DNA of 64,000 nucleotides from contig NZ_CP125643.1 of assembly GCF_030053155.1 (NCBI RefSeq), positions 372,001 through 436,000 of the forward strand, given 5' to 3'. The first letter of the stretch is position 1. Each line of letters begins with the position of its first letter. This document shows positions 63,165 to 64,000 of this stretch, in pieces. A program made the translations under genes and the position numbers. The notes beneath the pieces were generated by a model. That model saw only the letters and a program-made list of their open reading frames with translations. It was not told where the DNA came from and did not search any database. This DNA comes from Rhizobium sp. BT03. GTDB taxonomy: Bacteria > Pseudomonadota > Alphaproteobacteria > Rhizobiales > Rhizobiaceae.

Positions 63165-64000
63165 TCATAGCACGGGTTTGACGAAACGATTGACCTTAGC
63201 TGCCTGATCCATCTCCTTTCGCCGGAAGTAGATCGCCCGACCGCAGCGGATCGGACTATGCCCCTGGACGATGATGATCTGCTCGTCCTTCCTCATCGAC
63301 TGGGTGATCTCGTGCGGCATGATCAGCGGCCGGCGCTGGAAGGTGACGTTCTCGGATCTCCTGGATGCATTGTTCTTCGTGTCCCAGCCGATGTTGCGGG
63401 AACTGCCCTTCACCTCCACCGTCATCTCGCCACATTGCGCAGAGACGTTGCGCGCCGTGTCGAGCGCCTTGATCGCTGCGTAGGAGGCGAAAGCGCAGCC
63501 ATCGATCCATGACGTCGCGCCATCCTTCCCGAAATGCCGCTCCAACTGCCCGACCGACTGGTACATCAACATCATCGAGATGCCGTACTTGCGGCCGCGG
63601 TCGCGCGCCTCCTCGAGCACCCTCATGTAGCCGAGCAGATCGACCTCATCGAGCATGAACAGCGCCCGGCGCTGGAAGGCGCCGTCGGCCTGCACCATGG
63701 CGTTGATGAGCGAGCCGATGATCACACGAGCGATGCCCGGATAGGAGCGCAGGATCGATGCGGGGATGTTGAGGAAGACGTCCTTCTTGCCCGAAACGAT
63801 ATCACTCGATTTGAAGGCATTGCCGCAGACGAGCGCGGCATAGCTGTCGAGCGACAGCCACTGGGTATCCTTCGATGCTGTGGAATAGACGCCCGAAAAC
63901 GTCTGCTCCGTCATGTTGGTGAAGACGCCGAGCGTTTCGCGGATGAAGGCCGAAGCGGAATGCTCCTGAATGTCGCGCAGCATAGCGAGCACCGAGGGCT
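63165..64000 (-). CDS. VirD4/TraG-type coupling protein, C-terminal part (cut by window edge)
   Basis: The frame continues past the right edge, so only the last 278 or so residues are visible. RALFMLDEVDLLGYMRVLEE is the Walker B region, ISMMLMYQSVGQLERHFG follows, and the C-terminus reads KVNRFVKPVL. The Walker A motif lies outside. The protein docks the relaxase-DNA complex to the secretion channel. It faces the maintenance genes, in the opposite direction to the virB operon. Confidence 0.95.
   Translation of the reverse strand, partial: PSVLAMLRDIQEHSASAFIRETLGVFTNMTEQTFSGVYSTASKDTQWLSLDSYAALVCGNAFKSSDIVSGKKDVFLNIPASILRSYPGIARVIIGSLINAMVQADGAFQRRALFMLDEVDLLGYMRVLEEARDRGRKYGISMMLMYQSVGQLERHFGKDGATSWIDGCAFASYAAIKALDTARNVSAQCGEMTVEVKGSSRNIGWDTKNNASRRSENVTFQRRPLIMPHEITQSMRKDEQIIIVQGHSPIRCGRAIYFRRKEMDQAAKVNRFVKPVL

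Noticed and set aside
1-64000. CRISPR arrays, rRNA or tRNA genes
   Set aside because: No regularly spaced repeats and no cloverleaf-like or rRNA-like sequences were noticed.

Overview
The window looks like part of a large plasmid of a Rhizobium-type alphaproteobacterium. Supporting signs are a complete VirB/AvhB-type type IV secretion (conjugation) operon, a VirD4/TraG-type coupling protein, plasmid-housekeeping families common on rhizobial plasmids (ArdC-like antirestriction, DUF736, DUF1173, DUF2493 and Toprim remnants, WGR), several toxin-antitoxin genes, and a catabolic island rich in ABC-type sugar-like transport, chemoreceptors and cyclic-di-GMP enzymes. No rRNA, tRNA, CRISPR array or replication (repABC) genes were seen.

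Region 1 (1-9560) is a sensory flank: a truncated AraC-type regulator on the minus strand, a degenerate SDR-like protein, a methyl-accepting chemotaxis protein (MCP), a TorT-like periplasmic binding protein, and a PAS-GGDEF-EAL protein. Region 2 (9840-34900) is a catabolic island. It holds two metallo-beta-lactamase-fold hydrolases around a zinc alcohol dehydrogenase, a GntR/FCD regulator, a hydrolase fused to an SCP2-like domain, a decayed IS256-family element, and an SDR. These are followed by an operon-like run (flavin reductase, PcaC-like decarboxylase, RutA/SfnG-like flavin monooxygenase, second TorT-like binding protein, aminotransferase, GFA protein). Next come an SsuE-like FMN reductase with RibBA, a second alcohol dehydrogenase and a phosphoglycerate-mutase-like protein. 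The last part is a transporter operon (Tat-exported binding protein, double ATPase, two permeases, third alcohol dehydrogenase, ABM protein, type II NADH dehydrogenase). Region 3 (34900-41690) repeats the sensory flank: AraC-type regulator, MCP and PAS-GGDEF-EAL. Region 4 (41700-64000) is the conjugation and plasmid-maintenance block.

The main discovery is a shared promoter/operator word, TTGACAGATTGTC followed by a partial mirror half (ideal CAGATTGTC-N-GACAATCTG). It occurs about eleven times, almost only in front of the genes of the catabolic island and in the correct orientation for each, including both arms of a divergent promoter. A variant lies at the promoter of the only GntR gene. 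The island therefore reads as one regulon. It joins uptake, a two-component flavin monooxygenase pathway, dehydrogenases and hydrolases, dedicated flavin supply (ribBA and an FMN reductase under the same operator, with no FMN riboswitch seen) and electron disposal (NDH-2). The substrate cannot be read from sequence; a cyclic, aromatic or lactone-forming compound that is ring-opened by the monooxygenase is an inference.

In the conjugation block, two palindromic elements of about 100 bp and a diverged inverted copy of the DUF736 leader precede small plasmid genes. They may be structured regulatory elements of a conjugative leading region.
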